Assembly (NCBI RefSeq): GCF_008329565.1
Contig: NZ_NPKT01000011.1
Location: 1 to 64,000 of the forward strand
DNA: 64,000 nucleotides
Source: Mycolicibacterium sp. P1-5
GTDB lineage: Bacteria; Actinomycetota; Actinomycetes; Mycobacteriales; Mycobacteriaceae
Direction: 5' to 3'
The notes under the pieces were generated by a model. The model saw only the letters and a list, made by a program, of their open reading frames with translations. It was not told the origin of the DNA and did no database searches. Position numbers and translations under genes: made by a program. This document shows, in pieces, positions 15,388 through 23,853 of the stretch (position 1 is its first letter; every line of letters starts with the position of its first letter).

Positions 15388-17661
15388 TCATCGGACGGCG
15401 GTCCCGTTGGTCTGCAAAGACAGTGTCGGTGTCGGCTCGACATGCAGGACTTGGGCGCTGCCGATGTCATAGAACAGCCCGATGACCTTCAGTCGGCCCT
15501 GCTCGTACAGATCGTGGATCAACGGGTGGCGCACCAGGGTGTCGACTTGGACGGCAACGCTGACCATGCTCAGCTGGTCGGGGGTGTTGAATCTCTGCCC
15601 TGCGGCCGATTGGGCTATCGGGTGACGGCCCTCGTCGAAGGCGTCCAGAGCCGGCTGGGCGTACTCCAGCCAGGATCGCAAGTGTTCCTCGCCGGGTGGG
15701 TGCTGCGCCGCGACGCCTTGGTCCCGCAATGCGGCATGCATTGCGCCACAGCCGGAATGGCCACATACGACGATCGATGACACGGTCAGCCTGCCAACCG
15801 CGAAGGCGATCGCCGCCTCCACGGAATGGTCGAGCTGGTCGGCAGGCACCAGGTTGCCGACATTACGCACGGTGAACAGGTCACCCGGCCCGCTGCTGGT
15901 GATCGCATTGGGCACGATCCGGGCGTCGGTGCAGGTGATGAACAGCGTCTGGGCCGTGTTGGTGTGCGCCAATTTCTCCATGTGCGGCCGTATTTGAGGC
16001 GCGGTCCTGCGGTGGTACACCTCGAGGCCGTCGAGAACGGACTGGGGTGGGGTGTCGCGCCGTTCATGGCCGTTGGTGGTCAGCGGGTCCTGCCATGAAC
16101 TCCACGGCACGATGCCGAGCCGCTTGTCGATGAGGCCGAAGGTGCGCTGCGGCGGCCCGTCGAGTGCGCTGCTCAGTTCGACGGAGCCGACCTCCTGCAA
16201 CAGCACGCTGCCGCCCGACGCCTCGTGCTGCCGCTGCCAGTCCGCGATCGCCTGATGTGCGGCATGGTCGATGAAATCCACCGAAATCTCCAGCGTGACG
16301 CGCACACCGGGCGGCACCGAAGCCAACGACTTGTGCAGCTGGGGCAGGGACAGGAACGTCGCCGACCCTTCCACGGCGACGCGCCAGTCGTCGTTGTCGT
16401 CGTGATCGTCAGCGGGCTGGGCATGGATTCTGGCGCGCGCGACCCGCCACACGGTCAGCAGCACCGCCAGCGCCAGCCCGAGCAGGACACCTTCGAGCAG
16501 GTTGAGGAAGACGACCGAGGTGAGCGTCACCAGATAAACCGCGATGTCACCGGTTCGGCGGGCGGTCTTGATGTGGCTGAGCTTCACCAGCTGAATGCCG
16601 ATGACGATCAGCAACCCGGCCAGCGCCGCGGTCGGGATCTGCTGAGCCAACCCGGCGAACGGCAGTGCGAAGACCAGAACCCACACGCCGTGCAGCATCC
16701 CCGACGCGCGGGTCTTGGCACCGGCGGTCACGTTGGCCGAGCTGCGCACGATCACACCCGTGACCGGAAGGCCGCCGACCGCACCCGACACGACATTGGC
16801 AGCGCCCTGGCCCAGGAGTTCGCGGTTGAGGTTCGACCGCGGGCCATCCTGCATGCGGTCCACCGCGACTGCGGTGAGCAGGCTTTCGACGCTGGCGATC
16901 AGGGCGACGGTGATTACGCCTGTCGCGAACGCACCCCAGTTGCCCTCCGGAAGGCCCGGTGGTTTCAGGGCGTCGAGCAGTGAACCGTTGAGCGCAATGC
17001 GGGGCACGTTCATCGCGAAGAGCACCGATACCGCACTGGCGACGACAATCGCTACCAGCGGGCCGGGCACCTTGCGGACCTTCGCGGGCATCCAGCGCCA
17101 GCTCAACAGGATCCCGATCACCAGCAGCCCGACGGTCAACCCGGCGTGATCGGCGGCGAGCAGCTGTCCGGGCAGTTCGGTGATATTGCGCCAAGCCGAA
17201 CTCTCGGAGCTGCCGCCCAGCAGGACGTGCACTTGCTGAAGCGCGATCGTGACGCCGATACCTGCCAACATGGCGTGCACCACCATCGGTGAGATCGCCA
17301 GCGCTGCGCGGCCCACCCGGCTCACCCCGAGCAGGATCTGGAGGATGCCGGCGCAGACGGTGATCGCACAGGTGACCGCCCAGCCGAATTCGGCCACCAG
17401 GCCCGCGACGATGACCGTCAGTCCGGCGGCGGGACCGCTGACCTGCAGTGGCGATCCGCCAAGAGCGCCCGCAACCACACCGCCGACGATCGCCGCGATC
17501 AGCCCAGCCAGCACCGGTGCGTCAGAGGCGATGGCGATACCCAAGGACAATGGCAGGGCAACCAAAAAGACCACGAGCGAGGCCGGTAGGTCGTAGCGCA
17601 GGATCGTGGACATCCTGCCGGGTTCGTCAGAACCCTCAAGTGACGCGGTGGAACGCTGCAA
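15388..17661 (-). CDS. SulP-family anion transporter fused to beta-carbonic anhydrase
   Basis: The 757-residue protein has three parts. Residues about 15-420 form a SulP/SLC26 membrane domain with 10-14 helices (GIAIASDAPVLAGLIAA, LQVSGPAAGLTVI). Residues about 430-530 resemble a STAS-type cytoplasmic domain. Residues about 540-757 form a beta-carbonic anhydrase with zinc-site residues Cys577, Asp579 (CTDAR), His635 and Cys638 (CGHSGC). The fusion resembles Rv3273 of M. tuberculosis. Linking carbonic anhydrase to SulP suggests bicarbonate uptake or interconversion at the membrane, although sulfate transport cannot be excluded. The TTG start at 17661 has AGGAG 7 bases upstream; ATG 17613 is an alternative. 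It is divergent from a two-component system. Confidence 0.88.
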   Translation of the reverse strand: MQRSTASLEGSDEPGRMSTILRYDLPASLVVFLVALPLSLGIAIASDAPVLAGLIAAIVGGVVAGALGGSPLQVSGPAAGLTVIVAGLVAEFGWAVTCAITVCAGILQILLGVSRVGRAALAISPMVVHAMLAGIGVTIALQQVHVLLGGSSESSAWRNITELPGQLLAADHAGLTVGLLVIGILLSWRWMPAKVRKVPGPLVAIVVASAVSVLFAMNVPRIALNGSLLDALKPPGLPEGNWGAFATGVITVALIASVESLLTAVAVDRMQDGPRSNLNRELLGQGAANVVSGAVGGLPVTGVIVRSSANVTAGAKTRASGMLHGVWVLVFALPFAGLAQQIPTAALAGLLIVIGIQLVKLSHIKTARRTGDIAVYLVTLTSVVFLNLLEGVLLGLALAVLLTVWRVARARIHAQPADDHDDNDDWRVAVEGSATFLSLPQLHKSLASVPPGVRVTLEISVDFIDHAAHQAIADWQRQHEASGGSVLLQEVGSVELSSALDGPPQRTFGLIDKRLGIVPWSSWQDPLTTNGHERRDTPPQSVLDGLEVYHRRTAPQIRPHMEKLAHTNTAQTLFITCTDARIVPNAITSSGPGDLFTVRNVGNLVPADQLDHSVEAAIAFAVGRLTVSSIVVCGHSGCGAMHAALRDQGVAAQHPPGEEHLRSWLEYAQPALDAFDEGRHPIAQSAAGQRFNTPDQLSMVSVAVQVDTLVRHPLIHDLYEQGRLKVIGLFYDIGSAQVLHVEPTPTLSLQTNGTAVR

Positions 17662-17785
17662 GGCCAGACTCCTGTCTGCGTATGCGAGATCTGTTAATTG
17701 ACAGTCGGTTCGCGAATCCCACCGCTGGAGCGAGACGAATTCACAAGCGCGACAGTAGGTGTGGAGTCAGACGCAGTTCAAGGAA

Positions 17786-17806
17786 TCCATATCAGATCCA
17801 TATCTG
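17786..17806 (+). promoter_or_regulatory. Phased direct repeat, candidate response-regulator site (forward pair)
   Basis: TCCATATC occurs at 17786 and again at 17797, exactly 11 bases apart, one helical turn. This is the arrangement bound by OmpR/PhoB-family dimers. It lies in the 321-base region between the divergent SulP-carbonic anhydrase gene and the OmpR-type regulator gene; apart from this pair and its inverse at 17924, I see nothing else in that region. Binding is inferred. Confidence 0.5.
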
Positions 17807-17923
17807 CTGCCGCTCGTCGGTGCCGACCTGTGACCAAAATGTGTCGCGTCTAACAGATGATCGCGGAAAGCTTTGGCGCGGAACGTAATACGGCAACGCC
17901 CCGGGCGCGTCTGTGACCGGGCA

Positions 17924-17942
17924 AGATATGAAACAGATATGG
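17924..17942 (-). promoter_or_regulatory. Phased direct repeat, candidate response-regulator site (inverse pair)
   Basis: AGATATG occurs at 17924 and 17935, again 11 bases apart, and is the reverse complement of the CATATCT core of the pair at 17786-17806. The two pairs thus face opposite directions about 138 bases apart, and this one lies 40 bases upstream of the response-regulator start. It may mediate autoregulation. Confidence 0.5.
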
Positions 17943-17982
17943 GCTCCATGACAGATTCATGTGTTTTCACCAGAATCGAAGT

Positions 17983-18762
17983 ATGGCAATACCGGTCGCA
18001 CCGTCAACGTCTCGTCCCCTCCGCCCTCGCCAGGCGATCCTCGGTCAGCTTCCGCGCATCTCCCGCGCCGATGGTTCGCCCATTCGCGTACTGCTCGTCG
18101 ACGACGAGCCGGCGCTGACCAATCTGGTCAAAATGGCCCTGCACTATGAGGGCTGGGACGTGGAAACGGCGGGCGACGGTCGTGACGCCCTGTCGAAGTT
18201 CCGGGAGTTCGAGCCGGATCTGCTGGTGCTGGACATCATGCTGCCCGACACCGACGGACTGGCGATCCTCAAGATGACGAGGGAGACTGAGGGCTATACC
18301 CCGACGCTGTTTCTGACGGCGCGAGACTCGGTGATGGACCGGGTGACGGGGCTGACCGCGGGTGCCGACGACTACCTGACCAAGCCGTTCAGCCTCGAGG
18401 AGTTGGTCGCCCGGTTGCGGGGCCTGCTGCGGCGGTCCAAGGCCACCACCGCGCCCGAGGACGAGGTGTTGAAGGTGGGCGATCTGGTGCTCGACGGCCC
18501 GAGCCGGGAGGTCACCCGGGGCGATGACCGGATCTCGCTGACCACCACCGAGTTCGAGTTGCTGCGGTATCTGATGCGCAACCCCCGCCGCGCTGTCACC
18601 CGCGCCGAGATTCTGGACCGGGTCTGGAATTACGGCTTCGGCGGCCGGTCCAGCATCGTCGACCTCTACATCTCCTACCTGCGCCGCAAGGTCGACGCCG
18701 GACGTGAACCGATGATCCACACGGTGCGCGGCGTCGGCTACATGCTGCGGCCAGAGCGGTGA
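17983..18762 (+). CDS. OmpR/PhoB-family response regulator
   Basis: The 259-residue regulator has an N-terminal extension of about 33 residues, a receiver domain with acidic pocket Asp40-Asp41, phosphoacceptor Asp84 (LLVLDIMLPD), and the conserved Lys in YLTKPFS. A C-terminal winged helix contains TTTEFELLRYLM, SSIVDLYISYLRRKV and VRGVGYML. The extension and DGSPIRVLLVDDE linker resemble mycobacterial TrcR/TcrX-type regulators, but I cannot choose a specific name. I took ATG 17983; ATG 17959 is in frame and possible. The stop overlaps the GTG start of the sensor kinase gene, so they form one operon. Phased direct repeats upstream suggest autoregulation and control of the divergent SulP-CA gene. 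Confidence 0.9.
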   Translation: MAIPVAPSTSRPLRPRQAILGQLPRISRADGSPIRVLLVDDEPALTNLVKMALHYEGWDVETAGDGRDALSKFREFEPDLLVLDIMLPDTDGLAILKMTRETEGYTPTLFLTARDSVMDRVTGLTAGADDYLTKPFSLEELVARLRGLLRRSKATTAPEDEVLKVGDLVLDGPSREVTRGDDRISLTTTEFELLRYLMRNPRRAVTRAEILDRVWNYGFGGRSSIVDLYISYLRRKVDAGREPMIHTVRGVGYMLRPER

Positions 18763-20294
18763 CGCCGGCGGTCGACGACAGGAAACGGTGGCATCCACGC
18801 TCGCTGCGCCGGCGGTTGGTCATCTGGGTCTCCGCGATCAGCAGCATCGCGATGATCGGTATCGGCGCGGTTGCGGTGATGAGCCTGCGCGACGAGGCGG
18901 TGAGCCTGGCCAACAGCCAGGTGTCCAATTCGCTTGCCGCTTTCAGCTATTCGTACGCCAAGGCCAAGCGCTACGGGGATATCGAGCAACCGCCACGAGA
19001 CGGCGACGGCAGCCACGGCGATCTGAATGAGTTTCCCGGTCAGGGACCGGGAACGGTGATTGCGATGCTGCGCGACGACCGCGCGGTGTACGGCAGCGCA
19101 TTCACCGACGGTGAACCCGTTCCGGCCCCCGTCGACGTGGTGCGCGCACTGGAGAAGATCGACTGGGCCAAGGGCGACCCGCAGACCGTCGAACTCGGCA
19201 GCATGGGATCGCATCGGGTGGGCCACCGGGATTTTCCTGGCGGTGAGCGCCTGGTGTCGGCGGTGTCGCTGGAGACGGCCAACAAGACCGTCGCGGGCAA
19301 GGGTCTGACCGTGGCGGTGCTGGTGATCCTCGCCGTTGCGGTGACCGCTCTGGGGACGATGATCGTGGTCAACTACGCGTTGCGGCCGCTGCGCCGCGTT
19401 GCCGACGTCGCCGGACAGGTAGCCGCACTACCGCTGGATGCCACCGACTACCGGATCACCGCCCGGGTGAGCCCGGCCGACACCGACCCGGGCAGCGAGA
19501 TCGGAGTCGTCGGCCACACCCTTAACCGGCTGCTGACCAACGTCGATTCGGCGCTCGGCGAGATCGCGGCGGCCGATCGCCGGACGCGGCAATTCCTCAC
19601 CGACGCCAGTCATGAACTGCGCACCCCGCTGGCCGCGATCCTCGGGTATGCCGAACTGACCCGCCAGGACAGCGACGTGCTGCCGCCGACCACCGAATAC
19701 GCGCTGGCCCGTATCGAGGCGGAGTCACGCCGGATGGCCTCGCTGGTGGCCGACCTGCTGCTGCTGTCGCGGCTTGACGAGGGCGGCGACCTCGAACTCG
19801 AGGACGTCGATCTGTGCGACCTGGTCGCCGATGCGGTCAACGACGCGTCAGTGACCGCGCCGGGTCACCATTTCATGATCGAGTTGCCCGAACAGGCCCT
19901 CTGGGTTCGCGGTGATCGGGCTCGGCTACATCAGGTGCTGGCGAACCTGCTCGGCAACGCCCGGGTGCACACGCCTGCGGGAGTCACCATCAGCACCTCG
20001 CTGTCCACCGGCAACGACGGCAGGGTGCAACTGGTGGTCAGTGACGACGGGCCCGGCATCTCCGAGGAGATCATGCCCAATTTGTTCGGCCGGTTCGTCC
20101 GAGCCGACAAGTCGCGGTCGCGCGACCTGGGCTGCAGTGGTCTGGGGTTGGCGATCGTGTTGTCGATCGTAGAGGCGCACGGCGGCACGGTCACCGCGCA
20201 ATCGCGGCCGGCCAGAACGCAATTCACGGTACGGTTGCCGGCGGCCGGTCAGCTGGCCGAGAACTGGTCGGCCGCGCTGTCATCCATGTCGTAG
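18759..20294 (+). CDS. Membrane sensor histidine kinase
   Basis: The 511-residue kinase has a first membrane helix (about 20-43), a periplasmic sensor region of roughly 135 residues, a second helix (about 180-205) and a HAMP-like segment. The HisKA dimerisation domain has phosphoacceptor His285 (DASHELRTP), and the HATPase domain has N box NLLGNARVH, G1 DDGPGI and G2 GLGLAI motifs. It should phosphorylate the regulator encoded just upstream. The GTG start overlaps the regulator stop. Its last 46 bases overlap the end of the convergent conserved hypothetical gene. The periplasmic region gives no clue to the signal; proximity to a bicarbonate/sulfate-type transporter hints at CO2/HCO3- or anion status. 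Confidence 0.92.
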   Translation: MTPAVDDRKRWHPRSLRRRLVIWVSAISSIAMIGIGAVAVMSLRDEAVSLANSQVSNSLAAFSYSYAKAKRYGDIEQPPRDGDGSHGDLNEFPGQGPGTVIAMLRDDRAVYGSAFTDGEPVPAPVDVVRALEKIDWAKGDPQTVELGSMGSHRVGHRDFPGGERLVSAVSLETANKTVAGKGLTVAVLVILAVAVTALGTMIVVNYALRPLRRVADVAGQVAALPLDATDYRITARVSPADTDPGSEIGVVGHTLNRLLTNVDSALGEIAAADRRTRQFLTDASHELRTPLAAILGYAELTRQDSDVLPPTTEYALARIEAESRRMASLVADLLLLSRLDEGGDLELEDVDLCDLVADAVNDASVTAPGHHFMIELPEQALWVRGDRARLHQVLANLLGNARVHTPAGVTISTSLSTGNDGRVQLVVSDDGPGISEEIMPNLFGRFVRADKSRSRDLGCSGLGLAIVLSIVEAHGGTVTAQSRPARTQFTVRLPAAGQLAENWSAALSSMS

Positions 20295-20572
20295 ACCCGT
20301 GCGTGCAGCACGGTGCGGTTACGCAGAGCGGCCCGCACCGCGCGGTGCAAGCCGTCCTCGAGGTAGATCACACCCCGCCACCGGACCGCGTGCGGGAAGA
20401 GGTCTCCATAGAAGGTGGAATCTTCGGACAGCAGGCGATCCAGCGCCAGCACCGTGGTCGTGGTGACCAACTCGTCGAGGCGGATCTGGCGCGGCGGAAT
20501 CTGCGACCAGTCGCGGTAGCTCAGGTTGTGCTCGGGATATGGCTTGCCGTCCCGAACACCTTTGAAGATCAT
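20249..20572 (-). CDS. Conserved hypothetical protein (Rv2375-like)
   Basis: The 107-residue protein begins MIFKGVRDGKPYPEH and contains PPRQIRLDELVTTT, FYGDLFPHAVRW and YLEDGLHRAVRAALRNR, a mixed alpha/beta soluble protein without signal peptide. It lies next to hrcA, where M. tuberculosis has Rv2375, and appears to be its orthologue. The LEDGLHR...ALRNR segment recalls ParB-like/toxin-antitoxin domains, but I would not assign a function. ATG 20572 is the clear start. The 3' end overlaps the histidine kinase gene by 46 bases in convergent orientation. Confidence 0.75.
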   Translation of the reverse strand: MIFKGVRDGKPYPEHNLSYRDWSQIPPRQIRLDELVTTTTVLALDRLLSEDSTFYGDLFPHAVRWRGVIYLEDGLHRAVRAALRNRTVLHARVYDMDDSAADQFSAS

Positions 20573-20689
20573 CGGGCCGTCGTCCCGGCCGCAGCCGGCC
20601 GACCCCGCATCACCATCTGAGCAAGGCTAGTCGCTGGTGGCCGGAACGTCAGCGGTGGGCGAACATCCGTGCACGGACTGCACGACGCG

Positions 20690-20716
20690 GTGGCACTCGG
20701 CGGGCGTGGGTGCTAA
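20690..20716 (+). promoter_or_regulatory. CIRCE-like operator of hrcA
   Basis: Left half GTGGCACTC (20690-20698) and right half GGGTGCTAA (20708-20716) flank a 9-base spacer. Against the CIRCE consensus TTAGCACTC-N9-GAGTGCTAA, the left half matches 7 of 9 and the right half 8 of 9. It lies just upstream of the hrcA -10 element, where HrcA binding would block transcription, so hrcA (and dnaJ2 if co-transcribed) is probably autoregulated and heat inducible. Confidence 0.75.
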
Positions 20717-20734
20717 ATGTGCTGTTGGTGCACG

Positions 20735-20740
20735 TAAAAT
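20735..20740 (+). promoter_or_regulatory. -10 element of the hrcA promoter
   Basis: TAAAAT fits the TANNNT consensus. It lies 18 bases downstream of the CIRCE right half and about 25 bases upstream of the hrcA ATG, leaving room for a short leader that includes the GGAGG ribosome-binding site. Confidence 0.5.
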
Positions 20741-20764
20741 GGAGACGACTTGGAGGTGTACCGG

Positions 20765-21802
20765 ATGGGAAGTGCTGACGACCGTCGTTTCGAGGTGCTC
20801 CGTGCCCTCGTTGCCGATTTCGTGGCGACCAAGGAGCCGATCGGATCCAAGGCCCTCGTTGATCGCCACAACCTGGGTGTTTCCAGCGCCACTGTGCGTA
20901 ATGACATGGCGGTTCTGGAGGCCGAGGGATACATCACCCAGCCGCATACGAGCTCCGGGCGGGTGCCCACCGAAAAGGGCTATCGCGAGTTCGTCGACCG
21001 CATCGACGACGTCAAGCCGCTGTCGGGCTCCGAGCGCCGGGCGATCATGCAGTTCCTGGAGTCCGGGGTCGACCTCGACGACGTGTTGCGCCGTGCGGTG
21101 AAGCTGCTGGCCCAGCTGACCCGACAGGTGGCGATCGTCCAGTACCCGACGCTGTCCACCTCGACGGTGCGGCACCTCGAGATCGTGGCGCTGACACCGG
21201 CCCGGTTGCTGATGGTCGTGATCACCGATTCCGGCCGCGTCGACCAGCGGATCGTCGAGCTCGGCGACACCATCGACGAGCACCAGCTGTCCCAGCTGCG
21301 TGAACTGCTCGGCCAGGCGCTCGAAGGCAAACGCCTGGCGGCGGCCTCGGTCGCGGTGGCCGACCTGGCCGCGCGGCTCGACGGGTCGGGAGGCCTTGGC
21401 GATGCCGTCGGACGGTCAGCGACCGTGCTGCTGGAGTCGTTGGTCGAGCACAACGAGGAACGTCTTCTGATGGGTGGCACCGCCAACCTGACCCGCAACA
21501 CCGCCGACTTCGGCGGGTCGTTGCGTTCGATCCTGGAGGCCCTCGAGGAACAGGTCGTGGTGCTTCGGCTGCTGGCCGCGTCACAGGAAGCGGGTAAGGT
21601 CACGGTACGCATCGGCCAGGAAACCGAGGCCGAACAAATGGCCGGAACGTCGGTGATCAGCACGACCTACGGCAGCTCGGGCACCGTGTACGGCGGAATG
21701 GGTGTCTTGGGGCCCACCAGAATGGACTATCCGGGAACGATCGCCAATGTCGCGGCGGTTGCGATGTATATCGGCGATGTCCTAGGACACCGAGCCGGCT
21801 AG
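20765..21802 (+). CDS. hrcA: Heat-inducible transcription repressor HrcA
   Basis: The 345-residue repressor has an N-terminal winged helix ([48 protein letters not shown]) and the larger GAF-like and dimerisation region typical of HrcA. It represses chaperone genes by binding CIRCE elements, with GroEL acting as co-factor. ATG 20765 follows GGAGG at suitable spacing. A CIRCE-like element lies in its own promoter. The final codons and stop fall in the first copy of a 29-bp tandem repeat, so the C-terminus HRAG is encoded by repeat sequence. dnaJ2 follows 83 bases downstream. Confidence 0.95.
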   Translation: MGSADDRRFEVLRALVADFVATKEPIGSKALVDRHNLGVSSATVRNDMAVLEAEGYITQPHTSSGRVPTEKGYREFVDRIDDVKPLSGSERRAIMQFLESGVDLDDVLRRAVKLLAQLTRQVAIVQYPTLSTSTVRHLEIVALTPARLLMVVITDSGRVDQRIVELGDTIDEHQLSQLRELLGQALEGKRLAAASVAVADLAARLDGSGGLGDAVGRSATVLLESLVEHNEERLLMGGTANLTRNTADFGGSLRSILEALEEQVVVLRLLAASQEAGKVTVRIGQETEAEQMAGTSVISTTYGSSGTVYGGMGVLGPTRMDYPGTIANVAAVAMYIGDVLGHRAG

Positions 21803-21866
21803 CCGGCGACATGGAACACCGAGCCGGCTAGCCGGCGACATGGAACACCGAGCCGGCTAGCCGGCG
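21787..21866. repeat. 29-bp tandem repeat, about 2.8 copies, with internal palindrome
   Basis: Two full identical 29-bp units (21787-21815, 21816-21844) and a 22-base partial unit (21845-21866) lie head to tail. Each contains the perfect 14-bp palindrome GCCGGCTAGCCGGC. The first unit includes the hrcA stop codon and the rest fills the gap to dnaJ2. The array may form serial hairpins in the hrcA-dnaJ2 transcript and could vary in copy number between strains. It is not a CRISPR, as there are no spacers. Confidence 0.9.
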
Positions 21867-21885
21867 GGAATTCGAAAGGTCAAGA

Positions 21886-23028
21886 GTGGCACGGGACTAC
21901 TACGGCTTGCTCGGGGTGAGCAAGGGCGCCAGTGATCAGGAGATCAAGCGCGCCTATCGAAAGCTGGCCCGCGAATACCATCCCGATGTAAATCCGGATG
22001 AGGAAGCACAGCACAAGTTCAAGGAGATCAGCGCCGCCTACGAGGTGCTGTCGGATCCGGAGAAGCGGCGCATTGTCGACCTGGGCGGCGACCCGCTGGA
22101 AGGCGCCGCGTCGGCCGCCAACGGATTCAGCGGCTTCGGCGGTTTGGGTGATGTGTTCGAGGCGTTCTTCGGCGGTGGCGGCGGATCGCGCGGCCCGATC
22201 GGCCGGGTTCGGCCCGGATCGGATTCGCTGCTGCGGATGCGGCTGGACCTGGCGGAGTGCGCGACCGGGGTCACCAAGCAGGTTACCGTCGACACCGCGG
22301 TGCTCTGTGATGTGTGCCAGGGCAAGGGAACTCACGACAACTCCACCCCAGTGGCCTGCGACACCTGCGGCGGGCGCGGCGAGGTTCAGACCGTGCAGCG
22401 TTCGCTGCTGGGACAGGTCATGACGTCCCGGCCCTGCCCGACGTGCCGCGGCGTCGGAGAGGTCATTCCAGACCCGTGCCACCGGTGCGCCGGCGACGGA
22501 CGGGTGCGCGCCCGTCGCGACATCAGCGTGAAGATCCCGGCTGGGGTCGGCGACGGCATGCGGGTCCGACTGGCCGCGCAGGGCGAGGTCGGCCCGGGCG
22601 GCGGCCCGGCAGGTGACCTATATGTCGAGGTCCACGAGCAGCAACACGACATCTTCGTCCGCGATGGCGACGACCTGCACTGCACTGTGTCGGTGCCGAT
22701 GGTCGACGCCGCGCTCGGCACCTCCATCACCGTCGACGGCATTCTCGACGGACTGACCGAGATCACCATCGCGCCGGGGACCCAACCCGGCTCGGTGACC
22801 ACTTTGCGCGGGCACGGTATGCCGCATCTGCGTTCCGGCGTCCGGGGTGACCTGCACGCGCACATCGAGGTGACGGTGCCGGGTAAGCTCGACGCCCGGG
22901 CCAAGGAACTGCTCGGCGAGTTCAAAGCCCGAAGCCACGCCGAACCCGAAGTGAAATCCACGCACGCCGCCGCCGGCAATGCCGGTGGACTGTTCAACCG
23001 GCTGCGCGAGACATTCAGCGGCCGTTAG
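21886..23028 (+). CDS. dnaJ2: Chaperone protein DnaJ2
   Basis: The 380-residue co-chaperone has an N-terminal J domain with His32-Pro33-Asp34, a Gly/Phe-rich linker ([17 protein letters not shown]), and a zinc-finger domain with four CxxCxGxG repeats ([32 protein letters not shown]). Two C-terminal beta-sandwich domains follow. It stimulates DnaK and binds unfolded proteins. The GTG start at 21886 is preceded by a GAAAGG-type ribosome-binding site. Position directly after hrcA is the standard actinobacterial arrangement. Confidence 0.95.
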   Translation: MARDYYGLLGVSKGASDQEIKRAYRKLAREYHPDVNPDEEAQHKFKEISAAYEVLSDPEKRRIVDLGGDPLEGAASAANGFSGFGGLGDVFEAFFGGGGGSRGPIGRVRPGSDSLLRMRLDLAECATGVTKQVTVDTAVLCDVCQGKGTHDNSTPVACDTCGGRGEVQTVQRSLLGQVMTSRPCPTCRGVGEVIPDPCHRCAGDGRVRARRDISVKIPAGVGDGMRVRLAAQGEVGPGGGPAGDLYVEVHEQQHDIFVRDGDDLHCTVSVPMVDAALGTSITVDGILDGLTEITIAPGTQPGSVTTLRGHGMPHLRSGVRGDLHAHIEVTVPGKLDARAKELLGEFKARSHAEPEVKSTHAAAGNAGGLFNRLRETFSGR

Positions 23029-23031
23029 GCG

Positions 23032-23778
23032 TTGGCCGACACGCTGTTCTACGCCGACGCCATCCCGGCGGTCGGGCAGTGTGCTGTCGTCGACGGCGAC
23101 GAAGGTTTCCACGCCGCCACGGTCCGGCGCATCCGGCCCGGCGAGCGGCTCGTCTTGTCCGACGGCACGGGCACGCTGGCCCGCTGCGAGGTCGACGAGA
23201 CCGACAAGCGCGGGTTCTCGGCTCAGGTACTGGAGCGCTGGACGGCGCTGCGTTCGCACCCCACGGTGACGGTCGCGCAGGGTATTCCGAAATCAGAGCG
23301 CTCGGAGCTGGCGATCGAATTGGCCACCGAGGCCGGCGCCGACGACTTCATCGCCTGGCAGGCCGACCGGTGCGTGGCACGCTGGGATGGCGAGCGCGCG
23401 GCGAAGGGGCTGCGCCGCTGGCGCGCCGTCGCCCGTTCGGCGGCTCGACAGTCGCGGCGCGCCTACATTCCCCAGATCGACGGCCCGATCGCGACAGGCG
23501 CGCTGGCAGGCGTGGTCGCCGAACGCGCCGGTGCCGGCGCACTGGTCCTCGCGCTGCATGAATCGGCTGACCGTCCGTTGGCTGAACTGCCGGTGGCACA
23601 AGCAGATTCGATCATGTTGCTCGTGGGTCCCGAAGGGGGCATCAGCGGCGCCGAACTCGCCCAGCTGGCGGAGGCGGGAGCCACCGCAGTCCGGCTCGGT
23701 CCCACAGTGCTGCGCACCACCACCGCCGCGGCAGTGGCGTTGGGCGCGCTCGGTGTGCTGACTGAGCGGTGGGCGTGA
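23032..23778 (+). CDS. rsmE: 16S rRNA m3U1498 methyltransferase RsmE
   Basis: The 248-residue SPOUT-class enzyme methylates U1498 in 16S rRNA. It begins with a PUA-like domain ([26 protein letters not shown]) and ends with the trefoil-knot domain ([33 protein letters not shown]) that binds S-adenosylmethionine. The start is TTG 23032, only 3 bases after the dnaJ2 stop; no ATG or GTG gives the expected N-terminus. It corresponds to Rv2372c in the same order after dnaJ2. Confidence 0.92.
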   Translation: MADTLFYADAIPAVGQCAVVDGDEGFHAATVRRIRPGERLVLSDGTGTLARCEVDETDKRGFSAQVLERWTALRSHPTVTVAQGIPKSERSELAIELATEAGADDFIAWQADRCVARWDGERAAKGLRRWRAVARSAARQSRRAYIPQIDGPIATGALAGVVAERAGAGALVLALHESADRPLAELPVAQADSIMLLVGPEGGISGAELAQLAEAGATAVRLGPTVLRTTTAAAVALGALGVLTERWA

Positions 23779-23853
23779 GTTCTTAGCTGCTACGAACTTT
23801 TCGCGGCGTTTTACGCAGATATGCTGCTGACTCTGACGTCAATTAGTTAGCAT

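Noticed and set aside
21787..21866. CRISPR array
   Set aside because: The repeats are directly tandem with no spacers, only about three copies, and no cas genes are in the window.
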